Shown one piece after another: positions 26,132 to 34,471 of a DNA stretch of 64,000 nucleotides. Every line of letters begins with the position of its first letter. The stretch's first letter is position 1. The translations under genes were made by a program, and so were the position numbers. The notes beneath the pieces were generated by a model. It was not told the DNA's origin. It was given only the letters and a program-made list of their open reading frames with translations, and did not search any database. Source of the stretch: CAZTJA01 sp964613745 (GTDB taxonomy: Bacteria > Desulfobacterota > Desulfomonilia > Desulfomonilales > Desulfomonilaceae); NCBI GenBank assembly GCA_964613745.1, contig CAZTJA010000001.1:132513-196512 (forward strand), in the 5' to 3' direction.

Positions 26132-27166
26132 CTACTTCATGTACTCCAAGTAAATCGTGTAGACAAACGCCGTGGCCATTACATTGATAAGACCCACAGG
26201 AAGCAGCACTTTCCAGCCGAATGTCATGACTCTGTCATATCTTAGTCTGGGGTAGGTGCCCCTAATCCACACGAAAACGAATACGAAGAAGAGCGTTTTA
26301 GCCAAAAACCAGAAGATTGGAGGCAATATCGGACCTTGCCATCCTCCGAAGTAGAGAGTCGTCATAAGTGCGCTTAAGAATAGTAAATGCGCATATTCAC
26401 CAAGATAAAAGAGACCAAATTTCATCGAACTGTATTCAGTCTGATAACCCGCAACCAGCTCATTCTCACATTCCAGTAGGTCAAATGGAGTCCTGGCGAT
26501 CTCAGCACTACCGGCTATCATGAACAGAATGAAGCCCAAAGGCTGTCTAAAAACAAACCATTTCCAGACACTGTCCTGAGCCTCCACAATTTCCACTAGG
26601 CTCAACGTGCCTGCCAACATCAAGACACCAATCACGGCCAGACTTAAACCTAGCTCGTAGCTGATCATTTGGGCACTTGCACGAACCGCGCCGAGGAGTG
26701 AGTACTTGCTGTTCGACGCCCATCCGCCGAGTATAACTCCGTATGCTCCAAGGGAAGATACAGCGAATATATACAGTATTCCAACATTGATGTCCGAAAT
26801 GACGCCTTCATTCAGGCCGTATTTTGCCGCAGTCGGGCCAAGCACGTTTTCTAAGCCGAGCCCCTTAGCGAATGGGATTGTTGCGAAGGGGATGAGGGCA
26901 CAAACAACGACAATGAGCGGAGCCGCTAAGTAGATTATTCTGTTGGCACCGGCGACCGTAATCTCTTCTTTCAGAAGCAACTTGGCTCCGTCGGCTAAGG
27001 GCTGAAGGAGCCCCCAGGGTCCCACTCGATTGGGACCTATCCTGACTTGCAACCATCCCAACACTTTTCTCTCTATCAGGGTCAGGTAGGCGACGAGCGT
27101 CAGTACTACAGCCAAAACAATCAAGGTTTTGATAACCAGCAAAATAACCGGTAGGGCGGTTTCCAT
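26132..27166 (-). CDS. nuoH: NADH-quinone oxidoreductase subunit H
   Basis: This 344-residue membrane subunit has about eight helices and forms the quinone-chamber floor. Conserved charged segments include RIGPNRVGPWGLLQPLADG near the start and the acidic loop ECENELVAGYQTEYSSMKF. It follows nuoG after 11 bases. Confidence 0.97.
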   Translation of the reverse strand: METALPVILLVIKTLIVLAVVLTLVAYLTLIERKVLGWLQVRIGPNRVGPWGLLQPLADGAKLLLKEEITVAGANRIIYLAAPLIVVVCALIPFATIPFAKGLGLENVLGPTAAKYGLNEGVISDINVGILYIFAVSSLGAYGVILGGWASNSKYSLLGAVRASAQMISYELGLSLAVIGVLMLAGTLSLVEIVEAQDSVWKWFVFRQPLGFILFMIAGSAEIARTPFDLLECENELVAGYQTEYSSMKFGLFYLGEYAHLLFLSALMTTLYFGGWQGPILPPIFWFLAKTLFFVFVFVWIRGTYPRLRYDRVMTFGWKVLLPVGLINVMATAFVYTIYLEYMK

Positions 27167-27177
27167 CTATTACCTCA

Positions 27178-29808
27178 TTACGCCTTTTCGACCGAAATTT
27201 TCACTGCCGGTGAATCCCAACCGACGAAGGTATTCATTTTGAGAGAGGGGAAATGCATTGGAATGATTACGTAACCAGGCATTGCCCTTCTAGATACTTT
27301 CACTTTCAATCTCAAGGAGTCGCCTTTGTCTGATGAGATTTTGATAAAATCGCCGTCCTTGATGCCGACCTTTTTAAAGTCATTCAGACTCATCTCAGCG
27401 ATCCCTTCGGGACAAACGTCCATCAACGAGGGGCTCCATATGGAGAATGCACCGGAATGGAATTTGAGTGCGGCAGGCACCATCACCATAGATCCATCCG
27501 GAGTTAGTATCTCACGCATCGGCTCAGCGGGCTTCAATTTTGCTTTTCCCGTTTTGAATCCACTCTCATAAAGAATTGCTCGACCAGGGTCGCTCTCGTC
27601 AGCGCACGGCCACTGAATTCCTTGAGTTTTGAGCCTGCCGTAGCTTATTCCTTTATACGCTTCCACCAGATTCGATATTTCTTGCATGATCGATTCCGGT
27701 CCGGAATAGTTCAAAGCCGCACCCATTTTAGAAGCCAATTTGCTGATTATGGTGTAATCATCTAAGGCCTCAGTGGATCTCTTGATAATGGGATTAATCA
27801 ATTGAACTCTTCTTTCGGCACTCGTATAACTTCCCGCTTTTTCGGTAAAGGGAATCACCGGAAGAACCGCATCGGCTACATATGCTGTGGATGTAAGGAA
27901 CATATCCTGGACCACTAGAAAATCGAGTTTCGACAAAGCTCCCTCAATTTTCCTGCGATCGGGATAGTTCTCCATTGGATTTTCGCCGACGATATACATG
28001 GCGGAAAGAGATCCTGATTCCACAGCCGAGAACATTTCCAACGTAGACAATCCCTTGGATGTGGGTAGCGAATGACCCCAAGCCGTTTCAAATCTCTTTC
28101 GATTCTCTTCTTCGTCGATGGGGACACATCCTGGGAGGAAGTCAGGCATCATACCCATGTCGACGGCGCCTTGTGAGTTTGCCTTTTCGGAAAAGAAATG
28201 AACACCGGAGCTTTCTTTTCCGATCTTACCGGTGACAAGGGCCAAATTAACTGCTGCTTTTACTAATTCTCCGTCCGCTACAGGTCCGCCCAGAGTCACA
28301 ATAATGCATCCGCTTTTAGCATTCGCATATGCCGTTGCGGCATTTTCGATTTGCGCCGGATCGATGTTTAATTTCTTTACTACATCCTGCAATCCGAAAG
28401 CGGAAAGCGAGTCGGTCAATTCAGCAATGCCGTCAGTCTTGCCGTTTACGAAATCGGAATCATACAGATTGTTGTCGATGATGTAGCGCAGCATTGCATT
28501 AGCAATAATGCTCTCTGCAGACGGCGGCACATGAATAAAGATAGACGCTCTATCCGTAAGTTTTGTCCGTTTACTGTCAACTACTATTGCCGTTGCTCGA
28601 TGGCGCCCTGTTGCCAAAATCACCTCGTTCTTGGCCACAGGATGCGTTTCAGTCAAGTCGGCACCCAAGAGAAGTATTACATCGGAATTCCTTATCTCCC
28701 TGATCGAGTTAGTACCGGCTGCATAGCCCAATGCCGGCATTACATCATCAACCAGGGGACGATAAGAATTACCGGAATGATCGATATTCGAAGTCTCCAA
28801 AACAGTTCTCGAAAAACGATTCAAAAGGTATGCTTCTTCATTTGTGAGCCTAGCGGAACCCAGAACACCTAATGAATCCGAGCCCTTTGCGGACTTGATT
28901 CTCTTTAAATTTTCGGCGACGAAGGCAATCGCCTCGTCCCATTCCACTTCAGTAAGAAGCCCATCCTTCTTTATCATCGGTTTCGAAAGTCGTTTGGGAG
29001 AATGGACATAAGTCCAGCCATATCTTCCTTTTACACAAAGATTACCTTCGTTTGCACTGCCTTCAGGAGAGGTAACATAAACGATCTTGTTGTCTTTCGT
29101 GCCTAATGTCAGAGTGCACCCTAGGCTGCAAAAGGAACAAGTCGTATCATTCCTGGCTAATTCAAAATCTCTACCTGTTCCGACGAGCCATCTGGATCTA
29201 ATTGCGCCGACAGGACAAATTTGAGCGCATTGGCCGCAAAACTCGCAATCCAGAGGCCTTTCAAAATCCGTCGAAACTTCGCAATTCATGCCTCGCATTA
29301 CAAAGCTGATTTCATTTTGGCCTTGAACTTCGTCACATATTCTTGTGCACATTCCGCATCGAATACATAAATTCATGTTGTGACGAATAAAAAATGAATC
29401 ATTATCGGTGTGGAAAACTCGAGATTGTCTTCCGAAAGGCAAGTCGCCAACCTTATACTCGTGAACCAGTTCCTGTAATCTGCAGTCGCCGGCGGCGTCG
29501 CAGCTCGGACACAGCAAGGGATGACTTCGTAAGAGGAGCTCCAGCTGTTTTCGTCTGCTTTCACTCAGCTTAGGTGACTGTGTGACTATTTCCATACCGT
29601 CTCGTGCAGGATTAAAACACGCAGGCATTGTTCTGGTACGCCCTCGGGCAGTGACTTCGACAATACACAACCTGCATGCGCCGTATGGAATAAGCCTTTT
29701 GTCGTGGCAAAGAGTCGGAATCTTGACCCCTGCTTTTTGGGCGGCTTCCAAAATGGAAGCACCTTTCTCTACGGATACGGAAATTCCGTCGATGGTCAAT
29801 GTAACCAT
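27178..29808 (-). CDS. nuoG: NADH-quinone oxidoreductase subunit G, formate-dehydrogenase-like long form
   Basis: In this 876-residue protein the order is: [2Fe-2S] ferredoxin domain (Cys 34, 45, 48, 64); a His/Cys-type cluster region (CPSCDAAGDC near 100-109); two [4Fe-4S] motifs (149-159 and 188-198); and a molybdopterin-type domain with its own CxxCxxxC...C cluster (224-258). It resembles the catalytic subunit of NAD-dependent formate dehydrogenases. But the segment that should carry the catalytic Sec/Cys-His pair has Tyr349-Arg350, so formate oxidation is unlikely. It passes electrons from NuoF to NuoI in the complex I arm. It starts 56 bases after nuoF, inside an unbroken nuo operon. Confidence 0.93.
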   Translation of the reverse strand: MVTLTIDGISVSVEKGASILEAAQKAGVKIPTLCHDKRLIPYGACRLCIVEVTARGRTRTMPACFNPARDGMEIVTQSPKLSESRRKQLELLLRSHPLLCPSCDAAGDCRLQELVHEYKVGDLPFGRQSRVFHTDNDSFFIRHNMNLCIRCGMCTRICDEVQGQNEISFVMRGMNCEVSTDFERPLDCEFCGQCAQICPVGAIRSRWLVGTGRDFELARNDTTCSFCSLGCTLTLGTKDNKIVYVTSPEGSANEGNLCVKGRYGWTYVHSPKRLSKPMIKKDGLLTEVEWDEAIAFVAENLKRIKSAKGSDSLGVLGSARLTNEEAYLLNRFSRTVLETSNIDHSGNSYRPLVDDVMPALGYAAGTNSIREIRNSDVILLLGADLTETHPVAKNEVILATGRHRATAIVVDSKRTKLTDRASIFIHVPPSAESIIANAMLRYIIDNNLYDSDFVNGKTDGIAELTDSLSAFGLQDVVKKLNIDPAQIENAATAYANAKSGCIIVTLGGPVADGELVKAAVNLALVTGKIGKESSGVHFFSEKANSQGAVDMGMMPDFLPGCVPIDEEENRKRFETAWGHSLPTSKGLSTLEMFSAVESGSLSAMYIVGENPMENYPDRRKIEGALSKLDFLVVQDMFLTSTAYVADAVLPVIPFTEKAGSYTSAERRVQLINPIIKRSTEALDDYTIISKLASKMGAALNYSGPESIMQEISNLVEAYKGISYGRLKTQGIQWPCADESDPGRAILYESGFKTGKAKLKPAEPMREILTPDGSMVMVPAALKFHSGAFSIWSPSLMDVCPEGIAEMSLNDFKKVGIKDGDFIKISSDKGDSLRLKVKVSRRAMPGYVIIPMHFPSLKMNTFVGWDSPAVKISVEKA

Positions 29809-29864
29809 GAAATAAACTCACAAAGATTCAATGCGTTCATAGCTCAAAGAGACGATGAACGAAA

Positions 29865-31661
29865 TTATCTGATTGCTCCGAACCTGCAGTTTGAAATACA
29901 GGTCCGACATCTTGTGCATTTGTCGAGATCTATTCGTGCTACCTGCTTCTTCTCCCAGGTGATTGCATTTGAAGGACAATTTCGGAAGCACATTCCGCAC
30001 ATCTTGCACTTTTCCTCGATCACTACGAAATCGATCAGATCCGGGCAGACTAGTGCAGGACAGTGCTTATCCCTGATATGAGCTTCATATTCATTTCGGA
30101 AATACTTTATGGTTGACAAAACAGGGTTAGCCGCCGCTTTCCCGAGGCCGCAATGCGACGTATCACTGATATGCTTTCCCCATTCTTCCAGGAACTCAAT
30201 ATCACCTTCCTGACCTCTACCTTCAACGATATCGGTCAGTTTGTCATACATTGCCTTCAAGCCCTCTCGGCATGGAGTGCACTTGCCGCATGATTCTTCA
30301 ACCGAAAAATCAGTGAAGAAACGAGCCGTATCCACCATGCACGTCGAGTCATCCATGACGACCACGCCGCCGGAACCCATCATTGCGCCTATGTCGGTGA
30401 GAGACTCGTAGTCTATCTGAACATCAATGAGGTGCTCGGGAATGCACCCTCCGGATGGACCACCGATCTGGGCGGCTTTGTATTTACGTTTCTTGGGAAT
30501 GCCTCCACCGATATCGAAAACGAGGCTCCTCAAAGTAGTGCCCATTGGAACTTCAACGAGCCCAACATTGTTCACTGCGCCTGTGAGAGCAAAGACTTTT
30601 GTTCCCTTGCTGCCCTCTGTGCCTATGGAGGCAAACCAATCTCCCCCGTGGAGGATAATGGGGTTTACATTCGCAAAAGTTTCGACGTTGTTAAGGTTCG
30701 TAGGTTGATTCCATAGTCCTGCCTCGGCACTCCGTGGAGGTTTTATTCTCGGCATGCCGCGCTTGCCCTCAATTGAGTACATCAGAGCAGTGGATTCACC
30801 GCACACGAACGCACCGGCTCCGGGTGCAATTGCTATGTCAAAGTTGAAGCCGCTATCGAGTATGTTCTTTCCTAATAGACCGTAATCCCTCGCGTCCTCT
30901 ATTGCTTTTTGCAATCTTTGAATTGCTAGCGGATACTCGGCACGAACGTATATGTATCCTTGCTCCGCACCGATAGCATAACCGGAAATGGCCATTCCTT
31001 CCAAAACGGAATGTGGATCGCCTTCCATTACGGATCTGTCCATGAAGGCACCTGGATCTCCTTCATCTCCGTTGCAGATCGTATATTTTGGAAAATTGTC
31101 GTAGCGTGCGCACTCTTCCCATTTCAGCCCGGCCGGAAAACCACCACCGCCACGTCCCCGCAAACCTGATTTCTTTATCTCTTCGATCACTTCAAGCGGG
31201 GTCATTGTGGTAAGGGCTTTTGCCAAACCCGCATATCCGTCCCTGGCTATGTACTCGTCTATACTCTCCGCATCGATGAGGCCGCGATTCCTCAGTACAA
31301 TGAGCCTCTGTAGACTAAAGAAACCGATGTCCCTCATGAGAGGAACTTTGTCTTTTGCGGCTTCTTCCTTGAAAAGTAACTTTTCAACTACACGTCCCTT
31401 GAGCACGTGTTCCTCAACAATCACGGGAGCGTGTTCGGGTTTCACCTGATTATAAAAGATCCCATCAGGATAACAGACCATGATTGGCCCTTGAGCACAG
31501 AAACCATTACAACCGGTAGTGACTACCTGAACCTCGTCTTGTAAGTTTCTCTTTGCTAATTCCTTCTCAAGAGCCTCTTTGACATCAAGGGAACCACTTG
31601 CGATGCAACCGGTTCCCGCGCAAAGCATAAACTGCATTCTATAAAATGGTTTGGCACTCAT
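29865..31661 (-). CDS. nuoF: NADH-quinone oxidoreductase subunit F, HydB/HndC-like three-part form
   Basis: The 598-residue NADH/FMN subunit has three parts. Residues 1-100 form a thioredoxin-like [2Fe-2S] domain (Cys 14, 19, 51, 55). The core has the glycine-rich NADH/FMN motif GLRGRGGGGFP (166-176) and the N3 cluster motif SCGKCTPCREG near 470. The C-terminus adds two [4Fe-4S] ferredoxin motifs (CKMCGMCFRNCP and CTRCRTCISNC). The extra N- and C-terminal modules are absent from E. coli NuoF (about 445) but present in HydB/HndC of electron-bifurcating hydrogenases. No hydrogenase large subunit follows; nuoG and the membrane subunits do. Confidence 0.94.
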   Translation of the reverse strand: MSAKPFYRMQFMLCAGTGCIASGSLDVKEALEKELAKRNLQDEVQVVTTGCNGFCAQGPIMVCYPDGIFYNQVKPEHAPVIVEEHVLKGRVVEKLLFKEEAAKDKVPLMRDIGFFSLQRLIVLRNRGLIDAESIDEYIARDGYAGLAKALTTMTPLEVIEEIKKSGLRGRGGGGFPAGLKWEECARYDNFPKYTICNGDEGDPGAFMDRSVMEGDPHSVLEGMAISGYAIGAEQGYIYVRAEYPLAIQRLQKAIEDARDYGLLGKNILDSGFNFDIAIAPGAGAFVCGESTALMYSIEGKRGMPRIKPPRSAEAGLWNQPTNLNNVETFANVNPIILHGGDWFASIGTEGSKGTKVFALTGAVNNVGLVEVPMGTTLRSLVFDIGGGIPKKRKYKAAQIGGPSGGCIPEHLIDVQIDYESLTDIGAMMGSGGVVVMDDSTCMVDTARFFTDFSVEESCGKCTPCREGLKAMYDKLTDIVEGRGQEGDIEFLEEWGKHISDTSHCGLGKAAANPVLSTIKYFRNEYEAHIRDKHCPALVCPDLIDFVVIEEKCKMCGMCFRNCPSNAITWEKKQVARIDLDKCTRCRTCISNCRFGAIR

Positions 31662-31695
31662 TGCCTAACTCCAAGTGTTCTGACGAAATCCGGTG

Positions 31696-32082
31696 TTATC
31701 CTGCTACTGTTTCGCTGCCGCGAGCCAAAGCAAAATCTTCGACCGGCTTGCCTCCGATTACATGTTCTTCAAAAATTCGAAGGGCTTTTTTCTTATCTAA
31801 GGAAATATATTTGACCGGTGGCTGGTCCTCGAATTCAACGGTAATCATGGGCTCTTTTGCGCATAAGCCGGCGCAACCCGAGTTTGTCAAGATTACGTCA
31901 TGGAGGCCCTTTTCCGCGATACCTTCTCGAAATAGGGTCAAAATCTCTCGAGCTCCTGCCGCAATGCCGCAGGTTCCCATGTGAACCGTGATCTTTCCGC
32001 GATACGCACCATCTCTCAAAACCATTTTTCCGCGTTCACGATCCTTGATTCGTTTGAGATCTTCTAGGCTGATTTTGGGCAC
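31696..32082 (-). CDS. Thioredoxin-like [2Fe-2S] ferredoxin, HndB-like
   Basis: This 128-residue protein has a C-terminal thioredoxin-fold ferredoxin with the four cysteines spaced as in HndB (GTCGIAAG, then GCAGLCAKEP). An N-terminal helical region of about 30 residues precedes it. It is an additional electron carrier for the NuoE/NuoF module, as in HndABCD. I take GTG at 32082 as the start because GAGGAG stands six bases before it; the earlier GTG at 32100 has its AGGA directly abutting. It lies between nuoE and nuoF. Confidence 0.85.
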   Translation of the reverse strand: MPKISLEDLKRIKDRERGKMVLRDGAYRGKITVHMGTCGIAAGAREILTLFREGIAEKGLHDVILTNSGCAGLCAKEPMITVEFEDQPPVKYISLDKKKALRIFEEHVIGGKPVEDFALARGSETVAG

Positions 32083-32172
32083 AATAGTCTCCTCTCGCAC
32101 TCCTAGCCGTGCGCTTGTAAGCCGGGCGGACCCAACGAAGCCTATGTGGGATTTTCCGCTACTTGACGGACT

Positions 32173-32688
32173 TTATTGATAGCCGTCGAGAATTTTCACC
32201 GTTTCATTAGGATTGATGTTTCCGTGCGTATCCTCTCCCACCAACATCACGGGCGCGAGTCCACATGCGCCCAAACATCGGACAGCTTCCAAGGTAAAGC
32301 GACCGTCTTCCGATGTCTCACCGACGGTTATGCCCACTTCTCGAACTATATTCTCGAGTATGTCCTTTGAACCTTTTACATAACAAGCAGTCCCCAGACA
32401 CAGACGCAGTGTATGCCTACCCCTGGGAGTGATGGTGAAAAAGGAATAAAAAGTTACTACCCCGTAAATGTGGGGAGCCGGAATGTGAAGCCCATCAGCA
32501 AGCTTTCGCTGCACTTCTTTCGGCAGATATCCGTAGAGCTCCTGAGCTTCTTTCAGAGCGGGAATTAAATAGCTGGGGTTACCATGATATTTTTCAATTA
32601 TCTCGTCGAGTTTTTCGAGTTCCTCTGGGGGAATAACTTCGACGTTGGATTCTACTTTCTTTTTTAGTAATGCATCTCGTTCTTGCAC
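32173..32688 (-). CDS. nuoE: NADH-quinone oxidoreductase subunit E
   Basis: The 171-residue 24-kDa subunit has an N-terminal helical bundle (about 18-85) and a thioredoxin-like [2Fe-2S] domain whose ligands lie in CLGTACYVKG and CLGACGLAP. It binds cluster N1a beside the FMN of NuoF. Similar length and sequence style occur in HndA/HydC of bifurcating hydrogenases. It follows the GHKL ATPase gene by 26 bases. Confidence 0.96.
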   Translation of the reverse strand: MQERDALLKKKVESNVEVIPPEELEKLDEIIEKYHGNPSYLIPALKEAQELYGYLPKEVQRKLADGLHIPAPHIYGVVTFYSFFTITPRGRHTLRLCLGTACYVKGSKDILENIVREVGITVGETSEDGRFTLEAVRCLGACGLAPVMLVGEDTHGNINPNETVKILDGYQ

Positions 32689-32714
32689 TTTGATTACACT
32701 CCATATACCCGTCC

Positions 32715-33263
32715 CTAGGACGGCGAAGACAATTCCCTTAAACCTTCGGCGATTATGTTCCTGATAAGTTGAACAACTTCCGGGTGATTGATGGGAATTT
32801 CTTCCAAATCAGGCCTAAGCTCCGATGTAGAAAAACTAAACTGCTTGCCGTCAATCACGTGCATATACGAAAAATCAATGTTCGGGTTTCCCTGAATTAA
32901 CGCAGCCATTGTTTCAGCCATATTCCCCATGGGCTTCCGATCAATATGATTCAGCTTCATGTAAACTTTGATCGTGGTTCCCTGGCCTAAGACCGATTCG
33001 ATCTCAAGATTGCCTTCAGCAGATTCCGCCGTTTGCTGAAATAACGACAAACCTAATCCAACTTTTCTGGTTGTCCTCGTAGTAACAAATGGATCAAGAA
33101 CCCTTTCCAGAAACTCGGGACTCATTCCCCGACCATCGTCGGCAATCGTGATTGTCAATGTATCCTGTGAACCGTCTTCGCAAATCATAATCGATATGTT
33201 TGCTGCGTCGGCTCTGATTCCGTTTTCGGCGACGTCCAGAATATGTAATGATAAATCCTGCAT
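32715..33263 (-). CDS. GHKL-type ATP-binding protein inside the nuo operon
   Basis: The 182-residue protein is a stand-alone histidine-kinase-like ATPase domain. The N-box ENGIRADAA, G1 box ADDGRGM and G2 box GLGLSLF are all present. No phospho-accepting domain or sensor is visible. A ~70-residue C-terminal region is unique to this type of gene. Such proteins accompany DRTGG, PHP and NuoE-type genes in hydrogenase clusters of many anaerobes, with unknown role; regulation by an anti-sigma-like kinase action is a guess. It sits between the PHP gene and nuoE. Confidence 0.82.
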   Translation of the reverse strand: MQDLSLHILDVAENGIRADAANISIMICEDGSQDTLTITIADDGRGMSPEFLERVLDPFVTTRTTRKVGLGLSLFQQTAESAEGNLEIESVLGQGTTIKVYMKLNHIDRKPMGNMAETMAALIQGNPNIDFSYMHVIDGKQFSFSTSELRPDLEEIPINHPEVVQLIRNIIAEGLRELSSPS

Positions 33264-33277
33264 TAACTGTTGAGGAT

Positions 33278-34024
33278 TTATGTTCTGCGTTCAAAGAAAC
33301 AGATTTTTCGGCCGCTTACTCCGGCAAATGCTTTACTCAGCTCAAGGAAGTCCGCATTGCCCATTAAAATACCAGTGACCGCCGCTCCAATGTCATCTAA
33401 GTTGTGGGCATCAGAGGATGCGATTCCTCGGAACAAACTACCCGACCACAGAGATGATTCCCAAGTGCGTGTATCTGCTTTCCTAGAAATCTCCAGAGCG
33501 TCAAGTTCGAGGTCCGTCGGAATAAAACCCAACTGACTCATTATACCAAAGCTTTTTCGGTCGATATGGGAAGCAATGGCTAGACCATTGTGATGGTGAA
33601 TGAGTTCAACCACCGATCTGATTCCCAAAGTTACCGAACCGATTAGAAGTCTCTCATCGAGATCTTCAACCATATCGAATTCATCTAAAACGGCCTGACA
33701 CCCGAACACTGCCTCGTTGTTGCTGCCGGGAAGTCTGGCATAAACATGTTCCTGTACCGCTTCGGCGGTCTCAACCTCAGAAAACAGTCCAAGTACATGA
33801 ACCTCTTCCGATGTTGAAATCTCAATACCTGGAATAACCGTCAGCGGCTTGCCTTGCGCCGCTCTTGTCACGGCACCAACGTTTCGACACGAGTTGTGGT
33901 CACATATAGCGATAACGTCAAGCTCAGCACCCAGTGCCGCTTCGACTATTGCTTTGGGCGTCATCTCATCGAGCTCTGTGCACGGAGACAACACCGTATG
34001 TATATGCAGATCGGCCCGAAAAAT
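33278..34024 (-). CDS. PHP-domain phosphoesterase-like protein with a non-standard start
   Basis: The PHP domain reads from the metal motif ADLHIHTVLSPCTELDEM through ICDHNSCRN, PGIEIS and HVLGLF to a final SSDAHNLDDIG, i.e. a trinuclear-metal PHP fold of about 248 residues. No ATG, GTG or TTG exists between the upstream in-frame stop and the HIHT motif. The first ordinary start is GTG at 33994, after that motif. I therefore extend the gene to an ATT at 34022-34024, which has AGG-type purine tracts upstream. The product is assumed to act on a phosphorylated small molecule or nucleic acid. It lies between DRTGG and GHKL genes. Confidence 0.7.
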   Translation of the reverse strand: MFRADLHIHTVLSPCTELDEMTPKAIVEAALGAELDVIAICDHNSCRNVGAVTRAAQGKPLTVIPGIEISTSEEVHVLGLFSEVETAEAVQEHVYARLPGSNNEAVFGCQAVLDEFDMVEDLDERLLIGSVTLGIRSVVELIHHHNGLAIASHIDRKSFGIMSQLGFIPTDLELDALEISRKADTRTWESSLWSGSLFRGIASSDAHNLDDIGAAVTGILMGNADFLELSKAFAGVSGRKICFFERRT

Positions 34025-34089
34025 CCTTAGACCTGCCGATTCTCTGACTTGATATGACGGAACAGAAAAATCGAATCTTTCGGTACTAC

Positions 34090-34440
34090 CTAGTTTTCGG
34101 ATTCCCTTCGTATCCCCATTCCGTAAAGCCTACCTGCAAGCTCGTAAGCGGGTTTTGGGCTGACCAGAACAGGAACACCCTGTTCTTCCGCTTTCTTCAA
34201 TGTTTCAGCATCCGGTTCACGTCCGCCCACTATTACTATTCCCGCCAAGTTGTTCAAAAAAGCCACTGCTATTATATTCTGGTGAATCTGGAGTGTTATC
34301 CAGAGGTCTCCTTCTTTGGCTCCAGCGATCACGTCGCTCAACAGATCGCTTACGTATCCGCCTGATACGACTCTGCTCGATTCCGAATGACCGGCACGGA
34401 AAGTAAGGTTTAAAGCCTCCGATACTTCTCCAAGGTTCAT
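34090..34440 (-). CDS. DRTGG-domain protein, nuo-embedded copy
   Basis: This 116-residue protein is almost entirely one DRTGG domain (typical alternating strands and helices, with VVSGGYVSDLLSDVI and a late GVPVLVSPKPAYELAGRLY). DRTGG domains accompany CBS domains in pyrophosphatases and occur as single proteins beside redox enzymes. Their ligand is unclear. The start is ATG 34440 with a GGAGAG site four bases away; the longer frame overlapping nuoD is rejected. It is a paralogue of the gene at 38135-38506 (shared C-terminal GRLY...G pattern). It follows nuoD and precedes the PHP gene. Confidence 0.85.
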   Translation of the reverse strand: MNLGEVSEALNLTFRAGHSESSRVVSGGYVSDLLSDVIAGAKEGDLWITLQIHQNIIAVAFLNNLAGIVIVGGREPDAETLKKAEEQGVPVLVSPKPAYELAGRLYGMGIRRESEN

Positions 34441-34471
34441 CAAACTCTCCCTAAATACAATCAATTGTTGA

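Noticed and set aside
27178..29808. Formate dehydrogenase alpha subunit
   Set aside because: The catalytic Sec/Cys and His are replaced by Tyr and Arg, and the gene is between nuoF and nuoH.
29865..33994. Region read as an electron-bifurcating [FeFe]-hydrogenase operon (hndABCD-like with DRTGG/PHP/GHKL genes)
   Set aside because: No hydrogenase large subunit (H-cluster motifs) is present; the same strand continues into nuoG-N and the operon starts with nuoA-D, so it is complex I with hydrogenase-type input subunits.
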